NCBI RefSeq assembly: GCF_963924675.1
Contig: NC_089236.1
Span: 32,511,319 to 32,575,318 of the forward strand
Reading direction: 5' to 3'
DNA from: Phocoena phocoena
Lineage: Eukaryota > Chordata > Mammalia > Artiodactyla > Phocoenidae
Length of the DNA: 64,000 nucleotides
Shown: one piece after another, positions 46,866-58,705 of the stretch
Numbering within the stretch: position 1 is the first letter of the stretch
Layout of the letters: the number at the start of each line of letters is the position of its first letter
The notes under the pieces: model-generated
Databases searched by the model: none
The model's input: the letters and a program-made list of their open reading frames with translations, nothing else
What the model was told of the DNA's origin: nothing
Position numbers and translations under genes: made by a program

Positions 46866-47157
46866 TCAATATGAAAAACACCTACAAGCCAATAGAAAAA
46901 TATGCAAAAGACTTGAATAGGCACTTCACATAATAAGATATTCAAAAAGCCAAAAGAACATGGAATGGTATTCAAGTTACTCATGAGGGAAAGGCAAATC
47001 AAAACCACAATGAGCTATCCTACCAGAACTGCTGAAATGAAAACTCTCATACACTGCTGATGGAAGTATAAACTGGTACAATCATTTTAGGAAACTGTTG
47101 GTCAGTATCTGCTAAAGCTGAAGATACGCTTATCCACTGAAACAGCAATTACACATC
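46866..47157 (+). repeat. Older L1, left part (host of a nested L1)
   Basis: ACCTACAAGCCAATAGAAAAATATGC, CTTGAATAGGCACTTCACA and GGCAAATCAAAACCACAATGAG give the ORF2 C-terminal region of an old L1. It continues at 48473 after the nested insertion. Confidence 0.88.
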
Positions 47158-48472
47158 TAGGTATATTTCCTTTTTTTTTTTGGAGTATATTTGCTTTACA
47201 ATGTGGTGTTAGTTTCTGCTGTACAGTGAAGTGAATCAGCTATACGTATACATATATCCCCTCCCTCGTGGACATCCCCCACCACACACACACATCCCAC
47301 CCATGTAAGTCATCACAGAGCACCAAGCTTAGCTCCCGGTGCTATACCACAGGTTCCCACTAGCTATCTATTTTACACATGGTAGTGTATTTATGTCAAA
47401 CCTATTCTCCCAATTCATCCCACCCTCCCCTTCCCCCCTGTGTCCACACATCCATTCTCTAGTTCTGTGTTTCTATTCCTGCCCTACAAATATGTTCATC
47501 TGTACCATTTTTCTAGATTCTACATGTATGCGTTAATATACAATATTTGTTTTCCTCTTTCTGACTTACTTCACTCTGTATGACAGACTCTAGGCCCATC
47601 CACATCTCTACAAATGACCCAATTCCATTTCTTTTTATGGCTGAATAAATTGCATTTTATATATATGTACCACATCTTCTTTATCCATTCATCTGTCGAT
47701 GGCATTTAAGTTGTTTCCACGTCCTGGCTATTGTAAATAGTACTGCAATGAACATTGGGGTACATGTGTTTTTTTGAATTATGGCTTTCTCAGGGTATAT
47801 GCCCAGTAGTGGGATTGCTGGGTCATATGGTAGTTCTATTTTTAGTTTTTTAAGGAGCCTCCATACTATTCTCCATAGTGGCTGTATCAATTCACATTCC
47901 CACCAACAGTGCAAGAGGATTCCCTTTTCTCCGCACCCTCTCCAGCATTTATTGTTTGTAGGGCACAAAAACAGAAATATAGATCAATGGTACAGGATAG
48001 AAAGCCCAGGGATAAACCCATGCCCCTATGGTCAACTAATCTATGACAAAGGAGGCAAGAATATAAAATGGAGAAAAGACAGCCTCTTCAATAAATGGTG
48101 CTGGGAAAACTGGACAACTACATGTAAAAGAATGAAATTAGAACACTCCTTAACACCATACAAAAAAATAAACTCAAAATGGATTAAATACCTAAACGTA
48201 AGACCAGACACTATAAAACTCTTAGAGGAAAACATAAGAAAAACACTCTGACATGAATCACAGCAAGATCTTTTATGACACACCTCCTAATGAAAATAAA
48301 AACAAAAATAGGCAAGTGGGACCTAATGAAACTTAAAAGCTTTTGCACAGCAAAGGAAACCATAAATAAGACAACCCACAGAATGGGAGAAAATATTTGC
48401 AAATGAAGCAACAGACAAAGGATTAATTTCCAAAATATACAAACAGCTCATGCAGCTCAATAGGTATATTTC
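47158..48472 (-). mobile_element. L1 insertion with 5' inversion (twin priming), 12-bp TSD
   Basis: TAGGTATATTTC at 47158-47169 and 48461-48472 is a perfect target-site duplication cut from the older L1. Inside, 47170-about 47961 is the minus-strand L1 3' end: a T run, 3'UTR, then the ORF2 C-terminus with [12 protein letters not shown]. About 47962-48460 is L1 sequence in the opposite (+) orientation, from HKNRNIDQ to QLMQLN of ORF2. Compared with the intact copy the two pieces are 5993-6505 and from about 6695 on, so roughly 190 bp were lost at the inversion junction. This is the classic twin-priming outcome. Confidence 0.93.
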
Positions 48473-48935
48473 TGACAGAGCCAGAAGACATGTATAAGAA
48501 TGTTCTTAGCAGCACTATTTGTCACAGCCCAAATCTAGAAACAATATAAATATCCACGAACAAAAGAAAAAAAAATTCACATATTCAGAGTGGAATGCTA
48601 AATAACCATTAGAACAAACAAATTACAACCTCACACAACAACATGGATACAAAGTGTAAGACTGTATTTATAAAAAGGACAAAGTAAGTCTAGTTACTGC
48701 TGTCACAGTCAGGATATGTGTGGGATGCGAGGCTATGAAAGGGAGAATCTGCAAGGGGCTCTGTGTTTCTAATGACGCTGTTTCTTGATCTGGGTATTGG
48801 TTACATAGGTAAGCTTACTTTACGAGCATTCATCAAGCCAGATACTCAGGAAGTGTGTACTTTTCTATATGTTATTCTTCTATATACAGTATACATTTAA
48901 AATGCAGTAAGAAGTATAAGAGTATAAGAAATGTT
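48473..48935 (+). repeat. Older L1, right part (3'UTR)
   Basis: Continues the L1 of 46866-47157: GAATGTTCTTAGCAGCACTATTTG, TATAAATATCCACGAACAAAAG, ACAACATGGATACAAAGTG, GATCTGGGTATTGGTTACATAGG. Confidence 0.85.
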
Positions 48936-49062
48936 TAAACAAAACTAAATAATACTTCCCAGTGCAGTGAAATGCATAGTGCCAAGTACTTTACTGAAAC
49001 AAGGGGAGGGCTTTGCTGAGGCAACAATTTGTACATTTATAAGTCTTTTATTCCTGATTTTG

Positions 49063-49119
49063 AAATACTAATAAGAACAGATACTACACTTGATCTTAGC
49101 CAAAAGGCTGAGAAGCGAT
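49063..49119 (-). ncRNA. U2 snRNA 5'-end pseudogene fragment
   Basis: The reverse complement of 49119-49063 reads ATCGCTTCTCAGCCTTTTGG then CTAAGATCAAGTGTAGTATC and TGTTCTTATTAGTATTT. This is the first 55 or so nucleotides of U2 snRNA, with one substitution near the start and decay at the end. Its exact 5' end lies at 49119. It lacks the Sm site, the 3' stem-loops and any promoter, so it is a retroposed fragment. Its 5' end abuts an L1 3' fragment in the opposite orientation. Confidence 0.9.
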
Positions 49120-49215
49120 AACGGAATCACTTTACTGTACACCTGAAACTAACACAACATTGTAAATTAACTATACTCCCATATAAAATAAAAATTAAAT
49201 TTAAAATTTTTTCAA
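49120..49215 (+). repeat. L1 3'-end fragment joined to the U2 fragment
   Basis: GGAATCACTTTACTGTACACC, TGAAACTAACACAACATTGT and AAATTAACTATACTCCCATATAAAATAAA match the last 80 bp of artiodactyl-type L1, ending in an A-rich tail. Confidence 0.85.
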
Positions 49216-52200
49216 ATAATAAAGAATAATTTTACTTAAAAAAAAGAAAGTAGAAATAGTATTTGGTATTTCTTGAAAGAGGACAGTGAAGGGTTAAAGA
49301 AGATCTTAGTGTAAAACTATAAAGACATTCTAGGTAGGACTACAGATCTGTTTAGAAGAGGAACACGTGACTAACCCTATAGGTCTACAACATGGAAACA
49401 AATAAATCACGCTTTTCAAAACAGACAGGCATGGACCCAGGGGCAGAGAAACTACCACAAAGAGAGCATACCAGCAAGACATGAAAACTCATCACAAACT
49501 AATAATTAAAAACATTACTCTCAAAACCTTCCCTTTTCCTGGCTTTAAAACAAACAAATATGTAGAAGACACAGAGTTAATTTCTAGGAAACATTACAAG
49601 TTACTATGACATAGTACCTAGAGTTATTGACTCTGCCTACTTAGTTCCATTACTGAATATATTTATCTCTCACCCTGAGCAGATCATGTCTTTTTATATT
49701 TAGGTGAGGAAAGGGAATGGGGATCAGTGAATGAAGAGAAAGGAGGTTAATAGAATGGAGAGTAATAGGCCTTGTCCAGTTTCCAGCAAATGAGTAGCAA
49801 ACAGACAGAGCAGTTCAGGAAGTGATGAAAACCTTGAGACCTATTAGAGAGGATACTGCTGCCAACGGCTGCGAGTGTAGCAGGGATCCCAGGGGCTCTC
49901 TTGGGCAGCGCTTCTCTCTGCCTGGGAGACTGTACTAGTTACCTCTTCACGCCCTACGCCCTTCATTTATTTCTGCCTGCACGTTCAAAAATAGAGCCTC
50001 ATCATCATTATTTGAGAAGTTGCCTCATGACAGGTCACAATGAATTTTAAAAGATACTTTTCTCTTTTTTTCTCCTCCTTTGGGACATGGGGAAGACTAA
50101 GACAAAGGGATGAAATTATACTTTTCACCCAATGATAAAATATACTGTGGATTAAATAAAACCCTGCTCATGGTTTAACAAACATCAGCTTAAGAATACC
50201 TTAGCCTAACTATATTAACAAGAATAAGAAATAAAAGGACTAATAATAAAAGTTTCTTGGTTGTGTCTTATACTTGTAACCTTAAAATTCTATGGATTTT
50301 GAGTTATTAGCTTGTCAGAATCAAAGTACAAGGTGTTATTAACATTTTTAATGCTTAATCTAAACAGTGTTTTTTGGTTCATCTTTCAATATGGGTAGGA
50401 GAATTTTGTTTTCATTTGCATATTAGCACTTTTCTGCTGCATACATGCTTTAATGGGAAAAGTATGAACATATAATTTAACGACCTAATCATATTTCAAA
50501 ATAAAAAGAATTGCCAGAATCTTTTAACCTTGAGGCTACGATAATGCACTGGGTGAGGGTACATGAAGTCGATATATGAGGTAAATGGTGATGCACTAAC
50601 ACTTTCTTTAGCATACTTCAATGTTCCTTTATTTCATTATTCCTCTAGAAATCGGGATTAGGCAGCTCCTCTAATTAACCCAAAGATGTTTGACTAATAG
50701 AAGGAGATTGCGAGCATAATTAGTTAAATGATAATGTACATAGCATTTAATGATCATTGTCATTTATTCTAATATCAGAGCTAATAAATGGTGAAACTGT
50801 TTAAGCCAAATGCTGTCATATCACAATAATGTACATCATGGCTAACACTAATAATTTCTAATTTACTTGGGAATCAGTGGGACATGCAGCTTTCTTAATG
50901 CATGTCAATGCTTTCTTAAATAAATTTATAGACCCTCATAAAGTAGAAAAATATTTACCTCCTTACCTAGACTACATAACAAGTAGTCATACCACCATTC
51001 CCCTCCAAAGCACAAATAGTTCTTCTAGCTACATTAGCTATATCCTTGGCTTTCATGAGGCCAGTGTAATGTATTAAGACACTGATTTAAAAACACTCAA
51101 TCAATAACTGTAACTAATATGAATTCCAAATGCAAATCTCATCCCATTCTCTTGTTTTCTAAGGATTCAGTGAATACAGATTAGCCATCAAGTTCTTATG
51201 CAGCACCAGAAGGCTACTTTTGCTCTAAAAGGCAAAAAAAAAAAAAAAAAGAAAAAAGAAAAAAAATAGAGTGGTGCTTGATTTTCTCTATTATGCATTT
51301 CCATCATTTTCTCTCACATTAAGAATTACAAAGGACAAATATATTCAGATATGTGCTGCAAAATCACTGGCCAATGCTATCTACAGGACACAAAAAAAGT
51401 GGGAAGACTGTCTGATTTATATGGAGAAGCACAGTCATTATCCTGAGCTAGAGGTACCACCGTAACTCACTCTCATCACCCATATCATCACTCTTTAAGA
51501 ATGCATAGTGAAGAGCACTTTAGTCTCCTGATCACATAAAGATGAAAAGCTGGAAGCTAGAACAGAGAGAAGTCTCCTTTATACACAGTTATTAGAAGAG
51601 AGAAAGTGAAAAAGAAAAATGAAAAATAAAAGTAAAATCTGTGTATTTTAGTCAAGAAGGAGATAGACAACTTACGAGAGATTTTAGCTTCTGGTTATTC
51701 TCAATAGGGATAAACTGAGTCATTAGGTGTTTCGCCATCCTGACTGCCCACCTGCTGCCCATTTAGATGTTTCCTACTTCTAACTTTAACTTTCTTTAAA
51801 GTTAATGGTTACTTTTGAAGAAATCCAAAAGGCTTCCAATGAAATACAGCAGTCCACTGTCCCTGACTCTTCTTTATTGATGCTTCTCCTACTATCTCTT
51901 GATTCATCAATTATAGACATTACTTATTGATTTTCTATTGTGATAGATTGAAGCTTAATATCCTCACAGCTTGGGTCTCTCCATAGGGCTGCTCACAACA
52001 TAGCTTCCCCCAGAACCAAGAAACGGGGAGACACAGCACCCAAGACGAAAGTCACAGTATCTTTTGTAACCTAATCTCAGACGTGACATACTATCATTTC
52101 TACCCCATTCCGCTGGTTATACAGACTAATGCTGGAAAATGTTTGGGGGGTGGGTTACATGAGAAAGAACAGCAGGAGGCAGCGATCACCGAGGGCCATC

Positions 52201-52289
52201 TTGGAATCTGCCTACCACAGTGCTTTTACTATTATGACTGTAAAATAGCATACAAGGCCATGCCAGATTCCAGTAGTGTACCATGATTA
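49216..52289. other. No gene seen; unique-looking DNA
   Basis: About 3.1 kb with no recognisable gene. An A-rich run lies at 51234-51267. The AT-rich block 50500-50870 is repeat-free. The short frames at 50877-51077 and 51271-51465 have no motif. Confidence 0.45.
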
Positions 52290-52527
52290 TACAGTTGACC
52301 CCTGTACAGCACGGGGATAGGGGCCCTGACCCTCCACGCATTTGAAACTCTGCATAGGATTTATAGTCAGCCCTCCATACACGAGGTTCCTCCCAACTGT
52401 GGTTCCGCATTCATGGACTCAACCAACAGCAGATCGTGTAGTATTATAATGTTTACTATTGAAAAAAATATGTGCATATAAGTGAACCCATGTAGTTCAA
52501 ACTCATGTTGTTCAAGGGTCAACTGTA
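52290..52527. mobile_element. Tigger-type MITE (Tc1/mariner) with TA duplication
   Basis: The left terminus CAGTTGACCCCTGTACAGCA (from 52292) matches the reverse complement of the right terminus, CAGTTGACCCTTGAACAACA (to 52525), at 16 of 20 positions. TA flanks both ends. Internal GTCAGCCCTCCATAC and GACTCAACCAACAGCAGATCG are typical of the Tigger group. Confidence 0.88.
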
Positions 52528-53602
52528 TATCACTTTTTTCTAGAATTAACAATTGCTTCTGATCTTCCTATTGCCTATCACTCTTTCCATACTTGTCCCC
52601 AAAGCTTCATAATACAATTATACGATTGTACACAGTCGTATAGTTATAAAAATATAATAAAAATTGTACAGTCAGATTATCTGTAAATTCTACATTTTCC
52701 CCCTTTTCTTCCCTAGAACTCTGTATGTTTATGCTTTTCAAAAACCTGTACTGTTTTTTCTGCTACTATATTTTTCATATCCAAAAGATTTTTGTTTCTA
52801 ATCCTTTTATACATATATATATATCTTATATATATGACATATATCATCCTATTCTTTTCATCGTTGAAATATTTGACATCTTTGCAATTATTATGGTGTT
52901 ATTCTCTGTTTACTAAGAGTTCCTCTGGTTTGTTTCCCTTCTTTTTTCATGTTGAATGTTTTCCTCAAATGTCAGCTGATGAGTCCTTGGGCCAAATTAA
53001 TATTTCAGAGAAAATAATTTGTGTGAGTAGGCTTGTTAACTAGTGGGCTTCTCTGTGGAATGCTCTTGCAGTAAGTTAGCATTTTTTGAGGGAAGGGGGC
53101 CCGTAATGCCAGTATCTGAAGGCCTTTTCTCTAGACTGTTCATTATCTCCAGAAAAATCTTCTGTCATCTGCTTGGAGTATAAGCTTGGCTTCCACTGAG
53201 TGGTGGCTGGGGCCAGAAGAAGACTGTGCCATTCACGTCTCCTCTTTTCTCCCGGAGATCCACCTCTGTGTTCAGGTAACCCCTGTTTCCAGTGCAGTAC
53301 CTCACCTCTGGCTTGCACCCCATTTATAGTTTCCAGCACAATTTTTCCAAATAACATCTGTACCTCCCACCTCCTGGAGGGGAGGAGGAAAGGAAGGGAG
53401 GGAAGTGCAGCCGGAGGGTCACAAGTCTGGACTTGGGAGCCATGCTGCCTGGATGGAGGTTGACCTGCTCCTTTGCCATCACCCCCGCTTTCAGCTGGAT
53501 GTCTCATTCCTCTTGTCAGTGGTTCCTGGCACCCGTGACTCCTGAGCCCTTATGTGATGCTGTGAGGAGCACATCAGTCTGTTTCTCATTGGGATCCCCC
53601 AC
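52528..53602. other. No gene seen
   Basis: Unique-looking DNA with a TATATATA low-complexity patch at about 52811-52850. The overlapping open frames at 53076-53507 and 53200-53463 are GC-richer but show no domain. Confidence 0.4.
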
Positions 53603-54052
53603 TGTTGGGAGTTGAACAGTGTCACCCAAAATTTATGTTGAAGTCCTAACACCTGGTACCTGTGAATGTGACCTTATTTGGAAATAGGGCTTTTGCAGAT
53701 GTAATCAAGCTAAGGTGGGGTCACACTAGATTAGGGTGAGCCCTAACCAAATGATTCGTGGCCGTATAAGAAGGGCATGTGAAGACACAGAGACACACAG
53801 GGAGGCCATGAGAAGACGGAGTCTGAGCTGAGAGTGATGCAGCCACAAGCCCAGGAACACCGAGGACTGCCGGCCACCTCCAGAAATGAGAGAGGGGGAA
53901 CGGGTCCTCCCTCAGAGCCTCCAGGAAGAACCAACACTGCCAACACCTTGATTTCGGACTTCTAGCCTCTGGAATTGTGAGAGAACAATTTTCTGTTGTT
54001 TTAAGACCCCCAGTTTGCGGTAATTTGTTTGGTAGCCTTGGAAATGAATACA
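53603..54052 (+). mobile_element. Solitary LTR-like retroelement (MaLR/ERV-type)
   Basis: Starts TGTTGGGAGTTGAACAGTG and ends near AATGAATACA. Internal blocks ATGTTGAAGTCCTAACACC, GAATGTGACCTTATTTGG, GGGCTTTTGCAGATGTAATC and TCTAGCCTCTGGAATTGTG belong to a very common mammalian LTR-type repeat. No internal viral genes are present here. The exact family is not certain by eye. Confidence 0.7.
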
Positions 54053-54473
54053 CCTGGATTCCAATTTCCTCTCTCCCGCATCATCTGCTTCCCTGTCTTT
54101 ATATGCGGTTGTTCCAGGTTAAACATTTCTTGACTTCATAGAAGTTGACACTGGTTTTCGTTACTCCTTTTCCTTGTGGCTTTGTGGTGACTCTCATGGG
54201 GAAAAGGAGGTAAAAATACCTTTATTATTTTATTTTAAAACCAAAAGTCTCTATAGACTTTTAATTTTTTGTCTTTTTCTTTTCTAAACTAATTCATGCC
54301 AATTAATGCACTTTAAGTGCAGTATAGGAACTATTCATAGTAACAGAATTAATTTCAATCTCTCCAATTAGCACACCCATTCTGCATACTACTGTCACTT
54401 TGCTCAAGAATTTAGAATCTTTCTATTGACACATGCATCATGGAAGGTAGGCAGAGAAGGGGAAGAATGAGGA
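54053..54473. other. No gene seen
   Basis: Unique-looking DNA between the LTR and a MIR. Confidence 0.4.
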
Positions 54474-54702
54474 GGAACTAACATCTATTGAATTTATTAA
54501 CTATCTACTCAACTGTAGGTACTTTAGTATAGTCCCTATTTAATCTTCCAAATAGTCTATGAAGCACATAGTGTAATTTCTCTTACAGCTGAGGAAAAGG
54601 AAATCCAAAGGTTAAATAAGCTGCTAGGGTCACCCTTTTATTAAGTCAAGAAGTCAAACCAAGGCCTGTCTGCCTCTAAAGCCCGAGCCTGACTCCATGC
54701 TG
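54474..54702 (-). repeat. MIR SINE remnant
   Basis: Antisense MIR: ACATCTATTGAATTTATTAACTATC, ACAGCTGAGGAAAAGGAAATCC, CTGTCTGCCTCTAAAGCCC. Confidence 0.8.
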
Positions 54703-55280
54703 TTTTCAAGTCATACTGTTTGACCAGATCACCCAAAGCTTCTATAAACAGGATTCAAGAATCTGGCTAGTTTTATGCTTTCACAAATAGTCAGTGAGTA
54801 AGAACAGCTATTGCTATTTTTTAAGTAATTACAATACCTGACAGGCACTTGGCAAAACCTTTATTTCTGATACTGATGACAATCTTGAAAAGTGGTTTCT
54901 GTATCTGTGGCTACTCCAGACTGAACTTTAATGAGGGGCAAATAAAATAAAATATAAAAGTAAATCTAGTAGTACCTTAGAAATATTGAGTTTAGCACCA
55001 AGTGTTGTTTTTGTAGGAAAAGATCTCAGACACATGATATAGTTGGCACATGCCTGGAGGAAAACCAGCTGCATTAGGGTCCCCACCATCCCTGCTAGAG
55101 TGCCTTCCTCATATGTAGCACGACACCCAAACAATGCTTAAACACACTGTTTCAGCATTGTGCTTAGATGGCATAGATGTTCCAACAGAGTGTCCATTAT
55201 TTTCCTAATTAAATACTATGCTATTTTAAAACATGAAATACCTTATCCTCTAAAAAAGGGATGACTCTGCTTGGCTGGTG
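54703..55280. other. No gene seen
   Basis: Unique-looking DNA. Confidence 0.4.
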
Positions 55281-55507
55281 CTCTAAAGCAGCAGTCCCCA
55301 ACCTTTTTGGCACCAGGGACCAGTTTCATGGAAGAAAATTTTTCCAGGGACGGTGGGTGGGGGTGTGGTTCAGGCGGTAATGAGAGCATGGGGAGCGGCA
55401 GATGAAGCTTCGCTCGCTGCTCACCTCCTGCTGTATAGTCCGGTTCCTAACAGTCCGCGGACCGGTACCGGTCCGTGGCCTGGGGGTTGGGGACTCCTGC
55501 TCTAAAG
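55281..55507. mobile_element. hAT-type MITE with 8-bp TSD
   Basis: A 211-bp element at 55289-55499. The termini CAGCAGTCCCCAACC and (reverse complement of right end) CAGGAGTCCCCAACC agree at 14 of 15 positions. CTCTAAAG at 55281-55288 and 55500-55507 is a perfect 8-bp target-site duplication, diagnostic of hAT transposition. It keeps both ends of the family (CACCAGGGACCAGTTTCATGG / CGCGGACCGGTACCGGTCCG) and is internally deleted. Confidence 0.93.
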
Positions 55508-56563
55508 CACACTCAGTTGGCCTACTGCTGACCCCTATGGTTACATCTGGAGATTAACCTTTAGAACTTTTAGGCAGTTGGAGAACAAAATGCCCTTTGT
55601 CGCAGGGCCTGTGAAGCACCTGGGCTACTTTTCTTTCCCTCAGACTTTACGGACAGCTATTATTACACAAGTAATAGCCTCTTTTTTCAGCTGGGCCATT
55701 GATGCAAAAATTATCTTGCATCTCCCTGAGCAGTAACCTCTCACAATCCATCTAGGAGACATGCCATTCTCCACTGCCCTTGCCTTCCTTCCTCACCCAG
55801 AGACTGTCACTTTCAGGAGGAGACCTTATATCCTAGTTCTCAGAGAAAAAAAGACTTCATCACGTGAGACCTCCAAACTCCCTTACTCAATATTTGTATC
55901 CACTTCTCTCCATATATCCTTTCTTTCCGCCGTCCAGGTGCTCCGCATCTGTGCTCTCCCATCCCATCCCCCAGCAACCTCACCCTCAATACTGCCCAAC
56001 CAAACACTCATCCCTCCCTTCAGGATACAGACAGTAAAGCCAGAGCCATACGAAAGGCAAAGAAACACAACCCCTTCATTGAACTACAACCTGTTCTAGT
56101 TCCAGCTATTTCCCTTTTGTTTCATTCTTTCATACCCAGGCTTTTAGAAAGGACAGCCTCCACTACTCTAGCCAACACTGTCTGGCTTCAGTCTCTACTA
56201 TTCTACCACAACTGCTCTTCCAGAGGTGAACAGTGACACCTGTGCCCTTCAATCCAATCTGTGCCTGGGCGCTCCTCCATCCTTTCCTTACCTGGCCTTT
56301 CTGAAGCCTGTGGCTTTGCTGACTGCTCTTTCTCTTGGTCTCTGGGAGACTGCTCTTTCCCAGCTGCATAACCCAGTGAGCCCTGCACACACACCTTCCT
56401 GCCTGGGAGATCTAGCAGGACTAATGACAGTCCTGGGTACAGGTGATGTCTTCTCCTCCCTGCCTCCTGAGTGAACCTCCACAGTAGCACAAGTTCACTG
56501 GACCTTAACTGTTTATCCTAAACAATTTATTTGTCACTAAAATTGTAGATCCACCAACCATTT
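55508..56563. other. No gene; possible ancient retroelement at 55900-56500
   Basis: 55900-56500 is C/T-rich on the + strand with ACAACTGCTCTTCCAGAGGTG and CAGTGACACC, similar in style to an old LINE internal region. Its overlapping open frames on both strands have no domain I recognise. Confidence 0.35.
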
Positions 56564-56689
56564 GATATGTTTTCCACATTTGTGATTATGTCAATGAAAG
56601 TTTAGTTTTCAAATGACAAAAAAATAACAGTAAAAGTCATTTGAGAACTAGACTCTTATTGACGTAGTCACAAATGGGGAAAACATGTC
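56564..56689 (+). repeat. 54-bp imperfect inverted repeat (long hairpin)
   Basis: The left arm 56564-56617 and right arm 56636-56689 are complementary at 46 of 54 positions with no gaps, around an 18-nt A-rich loop. Of the eight non-Watson-Crick positions, six become G-U wobbles in a + strand RNA. It could be an old MITE whose two termini are all that remains, or a hairpin RNA source. No family recognised. Confidence 0.85.
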
Positions 56690-58656
56690 ATGTATATATG
56701 CATAAAAATGTAACCTGTAAAAATAGAGAAAATTTGTAACAAACCAGTAATAAAACAATAAAATAATTATTTTTTATTCTTTGGAGAATTTGATAAAATC
56801 AACAGATCCTTTGAGCAGGAAAAAAAATATGCCCAAGCACAAAATCTAAAATGAAAGTACAGAGTTAAAGGAGCTTCTAGAGTCTATCCATTGACTCCTT
56901 ATAAATCCAGACTCTGAACCTATGCTATAAGAAAAGGAGAGATTTAGAATGGGCCCCAAAATTTAAAGATAACAATTATAGTCCACTGTGTAACACAAAC
57001 AGAACAAGAGACATATTAATCATAACAACTATTTCAGAGAAGTCAAGGACATAACTTTTCTTATACAAGAGTTCTTTATCTCCTTTCACTCAATTTAGTC
57101 TCAGCCTTCAACTTACATCTGTGAGTACTCATTAAATGAGAGGCATTTGCTATTTCTTGCATAAATGTCCTTTTAAAACAACTTGAGGTCCTCACTACTT
57201 GAGAACTTTCTAACCTGTTCATGCTTAAGAGTCTGTTTGACAATGACTAGCCAAAAGGTTGTCCTGCCCTGACTATAAATTAGAAAGGCCTTTCTGTCTA
57301 CCCACAGGGCATCCTTACCCAGGCAGGAGCCCTGCTGAGTTTGTTCTTCCTTTTGCTTGACTACATAGTAAATAGCAGAGACTGATGTTTGAATAAAATG
57401 TGAAATCACCCAAATTGTTTTATATTCGTGGGCTAGAAAAGTCTCCTTAAAAAATGTTTAAGTCTTTTGACACTTACAGGTAGTACTTAATTCTGCTTGA
57501 AAGCCCAAGTGTAAGGGTGTCAAAAACAATTAGTATTTTAATAGTTCCCTTCCTTAGGCAGGCACAAATTCATCAGAAAGAGAACAAAAAAGATTCTCAA
57601 GAAAATAAGCCAATGACATTTAGCAAAATCATATAATTTGACTATATTATCCTTTATGCTCTTTCTACTTTAAAATAGGATACAGTTAAAAAAAAATGGA
57701 AATGGTAGTTGTCACCATTTACTACTTTGATAGATAAGGTTTTCTAGACAAAGACTGGTTTGGTGTCGTGCTCACTGTTTTCAGAAAAGCCTTATGGTAG
57801 TTAGTGCTCAATAGACACCACTGAAAACCTTACAAATTTCATAATTCTGCCTCAAGACAAATTCTTGCTGTTTTGGAAAAAGGTAGGTCAAGAAATAAGG
57901 GGACCCAAGGCTGAGTCAAGCCGGGAGGGGGGATGGTTGTGTGTGAAGTTTTAATATATCAACAACAAAGCCTGTCTTGTGCGCCCCCCTTAGTGTTATT
58001 TTGTGGGAAATAATGCCAATTCAAAGATATCTACCTAGCTTCACATTTAATTCTGACTTCCAGTCTTGGAGTGGCAGAGCAGCTGTGCCTGGAGGCAATA
58101 CAATCTTATTTCTATAAAAATCTCTCAAAGCTCCATACATAAGTGGAAGAGTCAAAATAGATAATCAAATCCAAATTAAGGCTATTAAGAATTGATTTGG
58201 TGTAAAGATAATATAGCAAGATTTTGTTTAGGTTATGGATGCTCACTGAAAATGAGTAATCCTTGTTTGCCTAAAATTTTGATTATGTTTTATCTTATTT
58301 TGTCACAGTTAAATAGTTTTATCATTAGGGATTTTAATTGCATATAGTTTATAGAATTCTTTCTGATTACTCTATATCCAGTTAATTAAAAAAAAAAATC
58401 CCACTGTACCACTTAATGAAAAGAGAACCATCTAATGAGATGCAATCAAACTGCAGGCAGATGCACCATAAGGTGTGGCCGAACAATTCATATTTGTGAA
58501 AGCTTTGTCACAAACACTTTACAGAGTCTACAAGGGAAAAGAAGTCCCTGAAGAGAGTAGAAATCACTGTACCCTGAAAAACACTAGTCACTCAGTGGTA
58601 ATACCACTCAGTTTTATAAAGAAAAAAAGAAAGAAACAACCAAAGGAAAAGAAATG
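56690..58656. other. No gene seen
   Basis: About 2 kb of unique-looking AT-rich DNA. Confidence 0.45.
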
Positions 58657-58705
58657 GGAGTCATACCAAGTCATTTCAAGGACGTGGAGTCATACCAAGT
58701 CCTTG
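58657..58705. repeat. Local 29-bp-spaced direct repeat
   Basis: GGAGTCATACCAAGTC occurs at 58657-58672 and 58686-58701, with CAAGGAC/CTTGAAAG between and after: a small tandem duplication. Confidence 0.8.

Noticed and set aside
49063..49119. Functional U2 snRNA gene
   Set aside because: Only the first 55 or so nucleotides are present; the Sm site, 3' stem-loops and promoter elements are missing.
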